Source: Yoonia sp. BS5-3 (GTDB taxonomy: Bacteria > Pseudomonadota > Alphaproteobacteria > Rhodobacterales > Rhodobacteraceae). From it: DNA of 64,000 nt. The notes beneath the pieces were generated by a model that worked only from the letters and a program-made list of their open reading frames with translations, did no database searches and had not been told where the DNA came from. Of this stretch, positions 27,242-35,764 are shown piece by piece (the first letter of the stretch is position 1; each line of letters starts with the position of its first letter). The translations under genes and the position numbers were made by a program. The DNA is taken from assembly GCF_038069655.2 (NCBI RefSeq), contig NZ_CP150951.2, positions 124,001 to 188,000 of the forward strand. Direction: 5' to 3'.

Positions 27242-28080
27242 CAACAGAGCAGATCAAGACAGGCGATGGACAGGTCACGGTTTGGCTTGATGGGCCTGCA
27301 TGGGACGATCATGCAAAAACCGCAACAATCGGCAAATGCAAATTCAACTCGGCCGAAGCAGGTACACGGCTTCTGGATAAAGCGGCAGCCCTTGCCAAAT
27401 CGCACGGTGCAACAGCGCTTATCGGCCCGATGGAGGGCGACACCTGGCATAGCTACCGCCTGATATCAGAGCGCGGGACAGTGCCCCCATTCCTGATGGA
27501 ACCGGGCAGCGCAGATCACGACAAAGCCGCGTTTCTAGATGCCGGTTTCAACGTAATCGCATCCTATTTTTCGGCCTCGGCCGCACTTTCAGACCTGCCA
27601 GGACCCAAACCGCAAGACACCGACATATTCAGTATTGAAACTTGGGACGGCACCGATCCCGATGGGCTATTTACACAGGTACACGCGCTCTCTTGCGAAG
27701 CGTTTGCCAAAAACCCATTCTACAAACCGATATCGCTTGATGATTTTCTGGCGATGTACCGCCCTGTTGTATCGCTTCTGAAACAAGAACTGATCTTGTT
27801 CGCCCGTGACAGCAAAGGGGATTTGGTTGGCTTTCTCTTTGGCATTCCGAATTACGCCGAAGGGCCGGCGCCTGCCTCGGTGATCCTGAAAACCTATGCA
27901 TCCCTGCAAAAAGGGGCCGGGCACTGGCTGTCCTACCAGTTCTACGTCAATGCCAAGGCGATGGGGTTTGAAACGGCTATCCACGCGTTGATGCATGATG
28001 ACAATCTTTCGGCGGTGCGATCAGGACTAAACGGTGCGGATGTTTTCCGCCGCTATTCTTTGATGGGGCGCAGCCTGTGA
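27238..28080 (+). CDS. GNAT-like acyltransferase of the lipid operon
   Basis: 280 residues, cytosolic. The fold looks like an N-acyltransferase: ATALIGPMEGDTWHSYRLIS near the middle of the N-terminal half, then DGLFTQVHALSCEAFAKNPFYKPIS, LILFARDSKGDLVGFLFGIPNY (central GNAT strands) and a C-terminal FETAIHALMHDDNLS. Relatives occur in lipid and polysaccharide loci. The acyl donor and acceptor are unknown; next to an AMP-forming ligase it may accept an activated acyl group. It has 4-nt overlaps with both neighbours. Confidence 0.65.
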   Translation: MTTEQIKTGDGQVTVWLDGPAWDDHAKTATIGKCKFNSAEAGTRLLDKAAALAKSHGATALIGPMEGDTWHSYRLISERGTVPPFLMEPGSADHDKAAFLDAGFNVIASYFSASAALSDLPGPKPQDTDIFSIETWDGTDPDGLFTQVHALSCEAFAKNPFYKPISLDDFLAMYRPVVSLLKQELILFARDSKGDLVGFLFGIPNYAEGPAPASVILKTYASLQKGAGHWLSYQFYVNAKAMGFETAIHALMHDDNLSAVRSGLNGADVFRRYSLMGRSL

Positions 28081-29471
28081 CAACATTGACCGCCGCCTTT
28101 GCGCAGGCTGCAGCCAAATACCATGACCGCACCGCATTGATTGACGCGGATGGGACAGCCTACCGCTTTGCGCAGCTGCAGGGACGCGCAGATGCCTATG
28201 CGGCGGCTTGGCATAACAAAGGCGTCCGGCCCGGTGACAGGGTATTGCTGGCAATGGGTATAGGGGTTGATCTTTATGCTTCACTGGCCGCGCTTTGGTC
28301 GCTGGGGGCAAGTGTTGTGTTGCCCGAACCGGCAATGGGCCTAGCAGGCGTCAAAACCGCCATCGCGGCCACACAGCCCAAATTTCTTTGCGCGGCAGGG
28401 CCTTATCGGTGGATCAAATTGTTGCTGCCGGGCCTCTGGCGCACGAAGCTGCTGACGCCCGGGCAATCCGGCACGGGCGATGTGCCGATGCCCGTGACAG
28501 AACCCGATAGCATTGCCCTGATCTCATTCACATCCGGCACCACTGGCACACCTAAGGCGATCCCCAGAAGCCATGCCTTTCTGATGGCCCAATGGAAAGC
28601 TGTTGCGCCTCTTTTGCAAAGCGACCGGGATGAGACCGACCTTGTGACATTCCCGGTCTTTGTGCTGATCAATCTCGCCGAGGGACGCATGTCGGTCCTC
28701 CCAAATTGGAACATGTCCAAACTGGGCGCCGTCGCGCCGCAAGCGCTTGTTGATTGGATATCACAAAACAACTGCACACGCGCATTGCTGCCTCCGGTGC
28801 TTTGCGAAAAACTGTTAGAGGCGCGGCATACCGGAACACTACGGCATATTTTGACGGGGGGCGGTCCTGTCTTCCCGGACATCGTGCAGGGCTTGCAAAA
28901 GACCACACAAGGATTGTCCGTGACAACCGTATACGGATCAACCGAGGCCGAACCGATTGCCCATGCCCATCACACGGAACAGGGACATGGCCTGTACGTG
29001 GGACACCCGGTTGACGCTGTGCAGCTGCGGATTGTTGATGACGAAATCCAGGTCGCCGGGGATCATGTCAACAGCGGTTATCTTGATCCGGCGCGCGATG
29101 CGGAAACAAAAATCCGCGACGGCGACACAATATGGCACCGCACCGGCGATGCAGGCCGCTTGGACGAAGACGGGCAGCTTTGGCTGCTTGGCCGGATCGG
29201 CGAACAGGTGCGCACGGAAAATGGCGTGCAATATCCTTTCGCCGTTGAAACCACCGCCCGCTTGTGGCCGGGCGTGATCCGCGCCGCCCTGATAGAATTG
29301 AATGACCGCGCGACCCTGATTGTCGAAGGAGACGCCAGCCAATGCGTCAGATGGCAGACCGCCGCGCAAGATCTCGGCATCAGCGACGTCAGGCATATCG
29401 CGGCGATCCCGCGCGACAAACGCCACCACTCCAAAATCGACCGTAACGCGTTACGCGCATTGCTAAAGTAG
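28077..29471 (+). CDS. AMP-forming acyl-CoA synthetase/ligase-like protein
   Basis: 464 residues, GTG start inside the GTGA overlap. The ANL-superfamily P-loop SFTSGTTGTPKAIPRSH is at about residues 150-166, followed by ILTGGGPVF, TTVYGSTEAEPIA (A5 motif) and HRTGDAGRLDEDGQLWLLGR (A7/A8). The C-terminal lysine motif is IPRDKRHHSKIDRNAL. The protein is short for the family and resembles OleC-like and other lipid-cluster ligases. It should activate a carboxylic acid as acyl-AMP. Last gene of the operon; a small GGGGC/GCCCC hairpin at 29486-29499 may end transcription before the convergent ABC gene. Confidence 0.87.
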   Translation: MTTLTAAFAQAAAKYHDRTALIDADGTAYRFAQLQGRADAYAAAWHNKGVRPGDRVLLAMGIGVDLYASLAALWSLGASVVLPEPAMGLAGVKTAIAATQPKFLCAAGPYRWIKLLLPGLWRTKLLTPGQSGTGDVPMPVTEPDSIALISFTSGTTGTPKAIPRSHAFLMAQWKAVAPLLQSDRDETDLVTFPVFVLINLAEGRMSVLPNWNMSKLGAVAPQALVDWISQNNCTRALLPPVLCEKLLEARHTGTLRHILTGGGPVFPDIVQGLQKTTQGLSVTTVYGSTEAEPIAHAHHTEQGHGLYVGHPVDAVQLRIVDDEIQVAGDHVNSGYLDPARDAETKIRDGDTIWHRTGDAGRLDEDGQLWLLGRIGEQVRTENGVQYPFAVETTARLWPGVIRAALIELNDRATLIVEGDASQCVRWQTAAQDLGISDVRHIAAIPRDKRHHSKIDRNALRALLK

Positions 29472-29502
29472 CACCAAGGCGCTTTGGGGCGCGTGCCCCC
29501 GC

Positions 29503-30285
29503 TTAAACCGTGCCGCCCAATGATCCTTCCAGCGTGGCCAGCTCTTGCCCGCCCGCCATCATATCCTGCAGGGCCTCTGGCGTGATCTCGCCGCGCACAG
29601 CTGTGCCGAGCGTCTTGCCGCGGTTAAGCACCGTGAACCGATCACCCACAGCCATCGCATGGCGGACGTTATGCGTGATGAACACCACCGCAACACCCTG
29701 CTTGCGCACCTTATCAATCGTGGCCAGCACGTTTGAGGTCTGCCGCACACCAAGCGCCGATGTCGGCTCATCCAAGATCAGCACCTTTGCGCCAAAATGA
29801 ACGGCGCGCGAAATCGCGACAGTCTGCCGCTCGCCCCCTGACAAAGTGCCGACAGCCTGATCGGGCCCGCGCAGATTGATGCCCATCTTCTTCATCTCGG
29901 TCATGGTGACCTGATTAGCATAATCATGGTCAAAGAAACTAAGGCCGGCGATCTTTTTTACCGGCTCATTACCCATGAAAAAGTTACGGCTGACAGACAT
30001 CAACGGGATCATGGCCAGATGCTGGTGCACGGTGGCAATCCCAGCCTCAATCGCATCGCGCGGATCGTTGAAAGCCAAGGGCGTCCCTTCAAAAAAGATC
30101 TCGCCAGCGGTGGGTTTATGCACACCGGACATGGTCTTGATAAAGGTCGACTTGCCCGCGCCATTATCGCCCAGCAGGCAATGGCATTCACCCGGATAAA
30201 CATCAACGGAAACACCCGCCAGGGCAATCACCGATCCGAAATGCTTTTCGATATCGACCATACGAATGATAGGTTCAGCAGTCAT
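29503..30285 (-). CDS. sugar/inositol ABC transporter ATP-binding protein
   Basis: 260 residues, one nucleotide-binding domain. Walker A GDNGAGKST, Q-loop HQHLAM, signature LSGGERQTVA, Walker B VLILDEPTSAL and switch FITHNV are present. Most CUT2 sugar importers have a tandem two-domain ATPase of about 500 residues; this single-domain form matches the FrcA-like type. The stop of the permease gene directly precedes its start, with one base between the frames, so the two are coupled. Together with the permease and the binding protein it forms an importer, most likely for myo-inositol given the iol genes around it. Confidence 0.93.
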   Translation of the reverse strand: MTAEPIIRMVDIEKHFGSVIALAGVSVDVYPGECHCLLGDNGAGKSTFIKTMSGVHKPTAGEIFFEGTPLAFNDPRDAIEAGIATVHQHLAMIPLMSVSRNFFMGNEPVKKIAGLSFFDHDYANQVTMTEMKKMGINLRGPDQAVGTLSGGERQTVAISRAVHFGAKVLILDEPTSALGVRQTSNVLATIDKVRKQGVAVVFITHNVRHAMAVGDRFTVLNRGKTLGTAVRGEITPEALQDMMAGGQELATLEGSLGGTV

Positions 30286-30286
30286 C

Positions 30287-31411
30287 TTAACGCTCTCCGG
30301 TGATGATACGGCGGATATAGGTGTTCAGGATCACAGCAAAGAGCAGGATAACCCCCAGAAACACCCGGAACAGCGAACTTTCGACACCGGCAAAGAACAG
30401 GCCCTGCTGGACGACACCAAAGATCAACGCCCCAAGGGCCGCCCCCAGAACTGATCCATAACCGCCCGTCAAAAGGGCACCACCAATGACAACGGCAATG
30501 ATCGCCTCAAACTCTTTCAGCAGACCGCGATCCGCGCCTGCCGAACCGAATTCCATCACCTGGCAGGTGGCGAAAATCGTGGCGCAAAAGGCGGTAAACA
30601 TGAACATCAAGATCTTGACGCGGTTGACGGGCACACCGGAATTGCGGGCCGCTTCGGCATCACCGCCCGCTGCATAGATCCAGTTGCCAAATTTGGTCTT
30701 GGTCAGCAAAATATGGCCAAAGATGACCAGCGCGATGGCCCAGATGATCAGCATCGGAATGCCGTCAACAACAGGCTCGCCCATGCGGCTACCCCGGGAA
30801 AATGTAGCGATCAGCCCCATGTCACCGAGCCAGACAAACAAGCCTTGAAAGATCTTTCCGCCAAAGGCCACGGCCAACCAATCACCTTCGGCAACATCTT
30901 TAATACCGCCAATAATGGTTTTGCGTTCAATCGTTTGCGGCAGGAAGATCGTGAAGCCACGCAGAATGAACAAAAACGCCAAGGTGACGATAAAACTGGG
31001 CAAACCGGTGCGGATCACGATGTAGCCGTTCATGGCGCCAATGGCGATGCAGATCACAAATGTGACAAGGATGGCCATCCAAACCGGCCAAGACAACGTG
31101 ACCGCGAAAATCGCAATCAGCATGCCCGCAAAGCCAATCATGGATCCAACAGACAGGTCAAACTCACCTGCGATCATCAACAGGCAAGCGCCCACAGCGA
31201 TGATCATGAACTGCGCGGAAACAATGGACCAGTTCATCACGCCTTGGCTGTTAAACATGCCGCTATCGAAGGCGAAAAGCAGGAAAAAGGTAAAGACGGC
31301 CACCGTCCCAACCATCCCGCCAAGTTCGGGCCGGATCAGCGCCTTGCGCAGGCGTGAAATATCCTTGACCCGTTCATCGCCACTATCGGTCGCTTGCGCT
31401 GTGCCGCTCAT
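30287..31411 (-). CDS. sugar/inositol ABC transporter permease
   Basis: 374 residues, about ten membrane helices. BPD_transp_2 family, with GACLLMIAGEFDLSVGSMIGF and the EAA-like loop AGGDAEAARNSGVPVNRVKI near residue 240, as in RbsC/FrcC/IatP. The start at 31411 (MSGTAQATDSGDERV) has GGGGGGAAC just before it; the open frame goes further upstream without support. Middle gene of a binding protein-permease-ATPase operon. Confidence 0.93.
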   Translation of the reverse strand: MSGTAQATDSGDERVKDISRLRKALIRPELGGMVGTVAVFTFFLLFAFDSGMFNSQGVMNWSIVSAQFMIIAVGACLLMIAGEFDLSVGSMIGFAGMLIAIFAVTLSWPVWMAILVTFVICIAIGAMNGYIVIRTGLPSFIVTLAFLFILRGFTIFLPQTIERKTIIGGIKDVAEGDWLAVAFGGKIFQGLFVWLGDMGLIATFSRGSRMGEPVVDGIPMLIIWAIALVIFGHILLTKTKFGNWIYAAGGDAEAARNSGVPVNRVKILMFMFTAFCATIFATCQVMEFGSAGADRGLLKEFEAIIAVVIGGALLTGGYGSVLGAALGALIFGVVQQGLFFAGVESSLFRVFLGVILLFAVILNTYIRRIITGER

Positions 31412-31481
31412 TTTGTTCCCCCCTCGGCGCTTGACAACTCCCAGCGGCACGGGCGCAGCCAAGGCGCCCGTGCCAAAGGTC

Positions 31482-32432
31482 TTAGCGGTACTCGCCCGCA
31501 AATTCCTCGATCTTAGTCAGACCGTCAGCGGTCACAAAACCGGGGCCAGAGTTGATGTTGTTACCCGGCAAAACCCCGTAACGGTGGTAGTTGGCCATCA
31601 CAACAACAGGCAGATAGGCCTGCAAGAAGGGCTGCTGATCGATACCCCATTCAATGGTGCCATCCTTGATCCCTTTGACGATCTCACCGCCCAGATCAAA
31701 CGTGCCGAAATAGATATCACCAGCCATGCCGTTTTCTTCCAGCGCCAGCAAGGTGGGATCAGCCGATACCGGGCCCAGCGTCAGAACCGCATCCGTATCA
31801 GGGTTGGCCGACAGATAGGCCAGCACCCGGTTCTTGATTTCGGCAGGGTCTTGGCCTGCGTCGATCATCTGATCACCCAGATCGATCCCCAGACCGTCAG
31901 CAAAGCCCTGGCAACGTTCTTGGCTGGAAGGCTGTACAATATAGTGGTTCACACAAAGGAATGATCCGATCCCATCAGATTTAGCGCGCAAACCTGCCGC
32001 ATAGCCTGCGTCATATTCAGGCTGGCCCACATACATCAGCGCCCCAACCTCGCGGGCTTTTTCCGGCGTGCCGGTATTCATGATGATGACATCCACACCC
32101 GAATCCACCGCGGCCCGGATCGGACCCTCGAGGATATCAGGATCGGCAAGCGTAGTGATAATCCCATCGGGGCCAGATGCAGCCGCTTGCTCAATGATCC
32201 GGGCCATATCGGCCAAGTCACCTGTGGGCGGGTTACGATATTCGACTTCGACATCCATCTGCTCACCGGCCAATGCGATACCGTTCTTGATCGTATTCCA
32301 CCAGCTATCGCTATCGGGGGCGTGGCTAACGAGAATATAGCGCTCGCCTTCTGCAGATGCGGTTGTCGTGGTGACGAATGGCGCGGCGGCCACTGCGGCG
32401 GCAAGCGCAAAGCTCTTCAACTTCATTGTCAT
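31482..32432 (-). CDS. periplasmic sugar/inositol-binding protein
   Basis: 316 residues with a cleavable signal peptide (MKLKSFALAAAVAAAPFVTTTTASA). Type 1 periplasmic binding fold of the RbsB class: ILVSHAPDSDSWWNTIKNG, DLADMARIIEQAAASGPDGIIT, VDVIIMNTG, DAVLTLGPVSADPT and GIDQQPFLQAYLPV. The GGAGG of TGGGAGGAAACC fits the ATG at 32432. First gene of the importer operon, whose promoter carries the palindromic operator at 32518-32539. Substrate is myo-inositol by context; fructose or another sugar would be the alternative. Confidence 0.9.
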   Translation of the reverse strand: MTMKLKSFALAAAVAAAPFVTTTTASAEGERYILVSHAPDSDSWWNTIKNGIALAGEQMDVEVEYRNPPTGDLADMARIIEQAAASGPDGIITTLADPDILEGPIRAAVDSGVDVIIMNTGTPEKAREVGALMYVGQPEYDAGYAAGLRAKSDGIGSFLCVNHYIVQPSSQERCQGFADGLGIDLGDQMIDAGQDPAEIKNRVLAYLSANPDTDAVLTLGPVSADPTLLALEENGMAGDIYFGTFDLGGEIVKGIKDGTIEWGIDQQPFLQAYLPVVVMANYHRYGVLPGNNINSGPGFVTADGLTKIEEFAGEYR

Positions 32433-32517
32433 GGTTTCCTCCCAGAAATTCCTGTTCGTGACGGGCAAAGGCGGACAGAAATCGCCTCCCTCCGCGTAGC
32501 AAAACACGAAGTCAGAC

Positions 32518-32539
32518 TTTTTGCAACCGGTTGCAAAAA
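32518..32539. promoter_or_regulatory. LacI-type operator, copy 1 (importer/regulator promoter region)
   Basis: Perfect palindrome TTGCAACCGGTTGCAA with flanking T3/A3, centred on CCGG as in LacI/GalR operators with the central CpG. It sits between the importer operon (leftward) and the LacI-family gene (rightward). The 16-base core recurs exactly at 36888-36903. Confidence 0.88.
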
Positions 32540-32620
32540 ATCATCTTCAATCAGATACTGCATGGATAAAGAAGTTGGGGTATGACTTCTAAAGTTTGAA
32601 AAGGGACAACAGACGGATCT

Positions 32621-33622
32621 ATGGCTGCCACACTTAAGGAAGTTGCCGAACGCGCGGGCGTATCACGCTCGGCTGTCTCAAGAACCTTCACCGATGGCGC
32701 GTCGGTTTCAGTCAAGATGCGCCGCAAGGTCGAAAAGGCCGCGCAAGAGCTGGGCTATAGTCCAAATTTCCTTGCACGCAGCCTGACAACACGCCGTACC
32801 AAACTGATCGGCTTGATCTCAAACAACTTCCACAACCCTATTTTTCTTGAGGTTTTTGATCTCTTTACCCGCAAATTGCAGGATAGCGGATTACGTCCGT
32901 TGCTGGTGAACCTGTCGGATGAAACGGATCCGCAAAACTCGGTGCGTATGTTGCAGCAATACTCGGTTGATGGGGTTGTTGTTGCCTCGTCGACATTGCC
33001 GCCAGAATTCTCCAAGGCTTTCCGCGACGCAGGCGTTCCGGTCGTCAACAGCTTTGGCCGCTACTCTGCCGCGCCGCAGGTGCATGTGGTGGGGATCGAC
33101 AACGCCGAATGTGGACGGATGGCCGCGCGCCAGCTGGTGAAGCGTGGCTACAAACAGCTGGCTTTTCTCGGCGGACCCGAATCGGCGACCTCGACTCAGG
33201 ACCGGCTTGCCGGTTTTGTCGAAGAGCTGCGCAAGCACCCCGAGGTTCGCGTTTCACAGTCTTTCGCCGATGCATATTCATTTGAGGCAGGCCGCAAAGA
33301 AATGCGGCGCCTGCTGGATGCCGGAACCCCGGCTGAGGCCTATTTTTGCGGGGATGACGTCTTGTCCATCGGCGTGCTCAGCGCAATCGAAGATGCAGGA
33401 TTGCAGGTGCCTGATAACATCGGCATTATCGGTTTGAATGATATGGAAATGGCTGGGTGGGAAAGCATTAATTTGACCACTATCCGCCAACCGATTGCAC
33501 AAATCATTAACTCATCGGTCGAACTGATGGTCGCGATGCTGGACGAGCCGGACCGCTATCCCGAGGCCCGGCTTTTTTCCTGTAAAATCATTGAGCGCGG
33601 GACCCTACGCCCCATTCCGTAA
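32621..33622 (+). CDS. LacI-family repressor of the inositol genes
   Basis: 333 residues. An N-terminal HTH (TLKEVAERAGVSRSAVSRTFTDG, read in parts) and hinge helix (NFLARSLTTRRTKLIGLI) are followed by a periplasmic-binding-like effector domain (AECGRMAARQLVKRGYKQLAFLGG, GIIGLNDMEMAGWESINLTTIRQP). It is divergent from the importer operon and next to the operator, so autoregulation plus repression of iol genes is the likely job. The inducer would be inositol or a breakdown product such as 2-keto-myo-inositol (inference). ATG at 32621. Confidence 0.9.
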   Translation: MAATLKEVAERAGVSRSAVSRTFTDGASVSVKMRRKVEKAAQELGYSPNFLARSLTTRRTKLIGLISNNFHNPIFLEVFDLFTRKLQDSGLRPLLVNLSDETDPQNSVRMLQQYSVDGVVVASSTLPPEFSKAFRDAGVPVVNSFGRYSAAPQVHVVGIDNAECGRMAARQLVKRGYKQLAFLGGPESATSTQDRLAGFVEELRKHPEVRVSQSFADAYSFEAGRKEMRRLLDAGTPAEAYFCGDDVLSIGVLSAIEDAGLQVPDNIGIIGLNDMEMAGWESINLTTIRQPIAQIINSSVELMVAMLDEPDRYPEARLFSCKIIERGTLRPIP

Positions 33623-33640
33623 GATGGGTTTAAACCCATC
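33623..33640. repeat. 18-bp perfect palindrome between convergent genes (terminator or dispersed repeat)
   Basis: GATGGGTTTAAACCCATC fills exactly the gap between the lacI stop and the convergent dehydrogenase stop, and partly pairing flanks (CGTAA / CTACG) extend it. It can act as a bidirectional hairpin terminator though there is no T-run. The sequence has the look of the short TGGGTTT-AAACCCA dispersed palindromes found in many bacterial genomes. Confidence 0.6.
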
Positions 33641-34795
33641 CTACGTAAACATCGGCGGTCGCGCGTCTAACCACTTTCCATCGGCTTTGCCCGACTCTGC
33701 CACCGCATAAACCGCCGCCATCGACCGCAATCCATCTTCAGCCCGTGGATACAGATTGGCCGCCGGATCCATCACGCGGCCCTCTTTGCGGGCCGTGATT
33801 GCCTCGGCCAAATCTGTGTAGATATTGGCGAAAGCCAGCGGCATGCCTTCAGCGTGGCCGATGGTGACGCGAGTTGTCCGGTCGGCCTCGGGGGACAGGT
33901 TCGCCTCGCCCCTTTCAATGATCTGCAAACGCTCGCCCAGCGGCATGTAGAACAGTTGATTTGGCTGCTCTTGCGACCAGCGCAGACCGCCCGTTTCGCC
34001 GAAGACCTGGATCGTCAAACCGTGCTGCCGCCCAATCGCGATGGAGCTGGTCCAGAGCCGCCCCACGGCCCCGCCATCCATCCGGAAGTTGACCATCGCA
34101 TCATCTTCCAGCGTCCGCACATCGATGCAAGACACTGTATCTGCTGACAATTTCTCGACCTCCTGCCCAGTCACAAAACTCGCCATATGCATCGCGTGGA
34201 TGCCGCAGTCGGCGAATTGGGCGGAGACGCCGGCCTGTGCAGGGTCATAGCGCCAGCGGACGCGCGGGTTGTCTGCATCTGTGGCGTCGGCGTGGTGCCC
34301 GTGCGCGAATTCGGCGTTGACCAGGCGGACCTGCCCGATGTCGCCGCGCGCGATCATTGCCTTCATGTGCCGCACCAGTGAATAGCCGGTGTAGCCGTAG
34401 TTCACCGCACAAATGTTGCCGGTCTTTTTGGCGATCTCAACAATCGCTTCGCCTTCTTCAACGGTCATCGTCATCGGCTTTTCGCAAAGCACGTGAAAAC
34501 CGTTTTCCAAGAAGGACTTAGTGATCTCAAAATGGGTGGAATTCGGTGTCGCGACAGTGACCAAATCGACCTTGTCGCTGCGCTTTTTCTCGGCTTGCAG
34601 CATCTCTTCCCAGCCGCCGTAGGCCCGGTCGCCCAAGCCCAGTCGTTGGCCATAATCCACACCGTATTCAGGCCGGTGATCCAGCGCGCCAGCGGTAAAT
34701 TCAAAGAGCCCATCAAGCCCCGCGCCCAGCCTGTGGGCCGGTCCGATCTGGCTGCCTTCGCCGCCGCCGATCATGCCCCATTGTAGTTTTGTCAT
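33641..34795 (-). CDS. Gfo/Idh/MocA-family dehydrogenase, inositol cluster
   Basis: 384 residues. Rossmann start WGMIGGGEGSQIGPAHRLGA, then ATPNSTHFEITKSFLENGFHVLCEKP (the EKP motif) and a substrate domain with NYGYTGYSLVRHMKA and ADCGIHAMHMASFVTG (catalytic-type GxHxxH). NAD(P)-dependent oxidation of an inositol isomer or derivative is likely. It is larger than and distinct from IolG at 41586. The ATG at 34795 (MTKLQWGMIGGG) begins the conserved fold; the longer frame has no support. It follows iolE-like and another dehydrogenase on the same strand. Confidence 0.9.
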   Translation of the reverse strand: MTKLQWGMIGGGEGSQIGPAHRLGAGLDGLFEFTAGALDHRPEYGVDYGQRLGLGDRAYGGWEEMLQAEKKRSDKVDLVTVATPNSTHFEITKSFLENGFHVLCEKPMTMTVEEGEAIVEIAKKTGNICAVNYGYTGYSLVRHMKAMIARGDIGQVRLVNAEFAHGHHADATDADNPRVRWRYDPAQAGVSAQFADCGIHAMHMASFVTGQEVEKLSADTVSCIDVRTLEDDAMVNFRMDGGAVGRLWTSSIAIGRQHGLTIQVFGETGGLRWSQEQPNQLFYMPLGERLQIIERGEANLSPEADRTTRVTIGHAEGMPLAFANIYTDLAEAITARKEGRVMDPAANLYPRAEDGLRSMAAVYAVAESGKADGKWLDARPPMFT

Positions 34796-34830
34796 AGCGT
34801 TTTCTCGTATATGTTTTGCGTACAGACGGC

Positions 34831-34849
34831 GTACATACAGCGTATGTAC
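34831..34849. repeat. inverted repeat upstream of the dehydrogenase gene
   Basis: Two eight-base arms GTACATAC and GTATGTAC with a three-base spacer AGC, in the 64-base gap between the iolE-like stop and the downstream dehydrogenase start at 34795. It could be an operator, an mRNA hairpin shaping expression of the last gene, or chance. Confidence 0.45.
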
Positions 34850-34859
34850 AAGTCCTGAT

Positions 34860-35750
34860 TTAGAACCCAATGCTTTCCAGATAGGTCCGGTTGGCGGCGG
34901 CATCCTCTAGCGGGGTGCCGGGTATGGATGGATCGCAGTCCTGTTCAACCGTGCACCAGCCTTCAAATCCGGCGTTCAGCAGAACCTGTCGGACCGCCCC
35001 GAAATCAACGTCGCCTTGTCCGAGGTTGCAGAAGATCCCCTGCCCGCAGGCTTTGTAGAAATCGGTGCGGTTGGTGACCACATCGGCCTTCACCGCAGGG
35101 TCGATATCCTTGAAATGCATATAGCTGATCCGGTCGATGTGCCGCTTCATGAAAGCCACCGGATCATAGCCTGCGTAAGAGTGATGTCCGGTGTCGAAAC
35201 AGATTTTCAGGATGCTTTCGTCGACTTCATCCAACAGCCGTTCCAACTCGGGCTCAAAATCCATGAACCCCGCCGCATGGGCGTGGATGCCGACGGTCAG
35301 CCCGTAGTCTTCGGTCCCCATTTTGGCGATGGTGGCGATCCGGTCGCGGAAGGCGGCCCATTCGGCGTTGTCCATCTGTTCGGCCTCATCGGCGCGTCCT
35401 GCGCTGGGCGCGCGGCGTGGTGAGATGCTGTCGATCAGCACCAGATGTTCAGCGCCATGGGCGACCAGCGCTTTGCAGGTCCGCGCGGAGGCGTCCAGCA
35501 CCTCATCCCATTTTGCCGCATCATGGAAAGGCCGGAAGACAACGCCGCCGATGATCGACAGGTCGTGTTTTGCCAGTTCATCTGACAGGATCGCAGGGTC
35601 TTCGGGCATGTAGCCAATGGGCCCCAGCTCTATCCCCTTATAGCCCGCACCCGCGCATTGCTGCAGCACGGATTGCCATGTGGGATAGGCCGGGTCGGAT
35701 GGGAATTCGATGCCCCAGGAACAGGGCGCGTTGCCGATACGGATCGTCAT
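34860..35750 (-). CDS. iolE: IolE-like TIM-barrel inosose dehydratase/isomerase
   Basis: 296 residues of the AP-endonuclease-2/xylose-isomerase-like TIM-barrel family. Blocks: RIGNAPCSWGIEFP at the start, GYKGIELGPIGYMPEDP, VGIHAHAAGFMDFEPE (metal ligands), KICFDTGHHSYAGYDP, SYMHFKDIDP and the terminal WCTVEQDCDP. In inositol catabolism IolE dehydrates 2-keto-myo-inositol to the trione that IolD opens; this is the only candidate for that step in the cluster. A ketosugar epimerase role is the alternative. Start ATG at 35750; a 14-nt gap separates it from the preceding dehydrogenase. Confidence 0.8.
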   Translation of the reverse strand: MTIRIGNAPCSWGIEFPSDPAYPTWQSVLQQCAGAGYKGIELGPIGYMPEDPAILSDELAKHDLSIIGGVVFRPFHDAAKWDEVLDASARTCKALVAHGAEHLVLIDSISPRRAPSAGRADEAEQMDNAEWAAFRDRIATIAKMGTEDYGLTVGIHAHAAGFMDFEPELERLLDEVDESILKICFDTGHHSYAGYDPVAFMKRHIDRISYMHFKDIDPAVKADVVTNRTDFYKACGQGIFCNLGQGDVDFGAVRQVLLNAGFEGWCTVEQDCDPSIPGTPLEDAAANRTYLESIGF

Positions 35751-35764
35751 AGGCGTGCTTTCAC

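Noticed and set aside
29486..29499. GGGGC-GCGT-GCCCC hairpin as a strong terminator
   Set aside because: Short stem and no T-run; noted only in the ligase entry.
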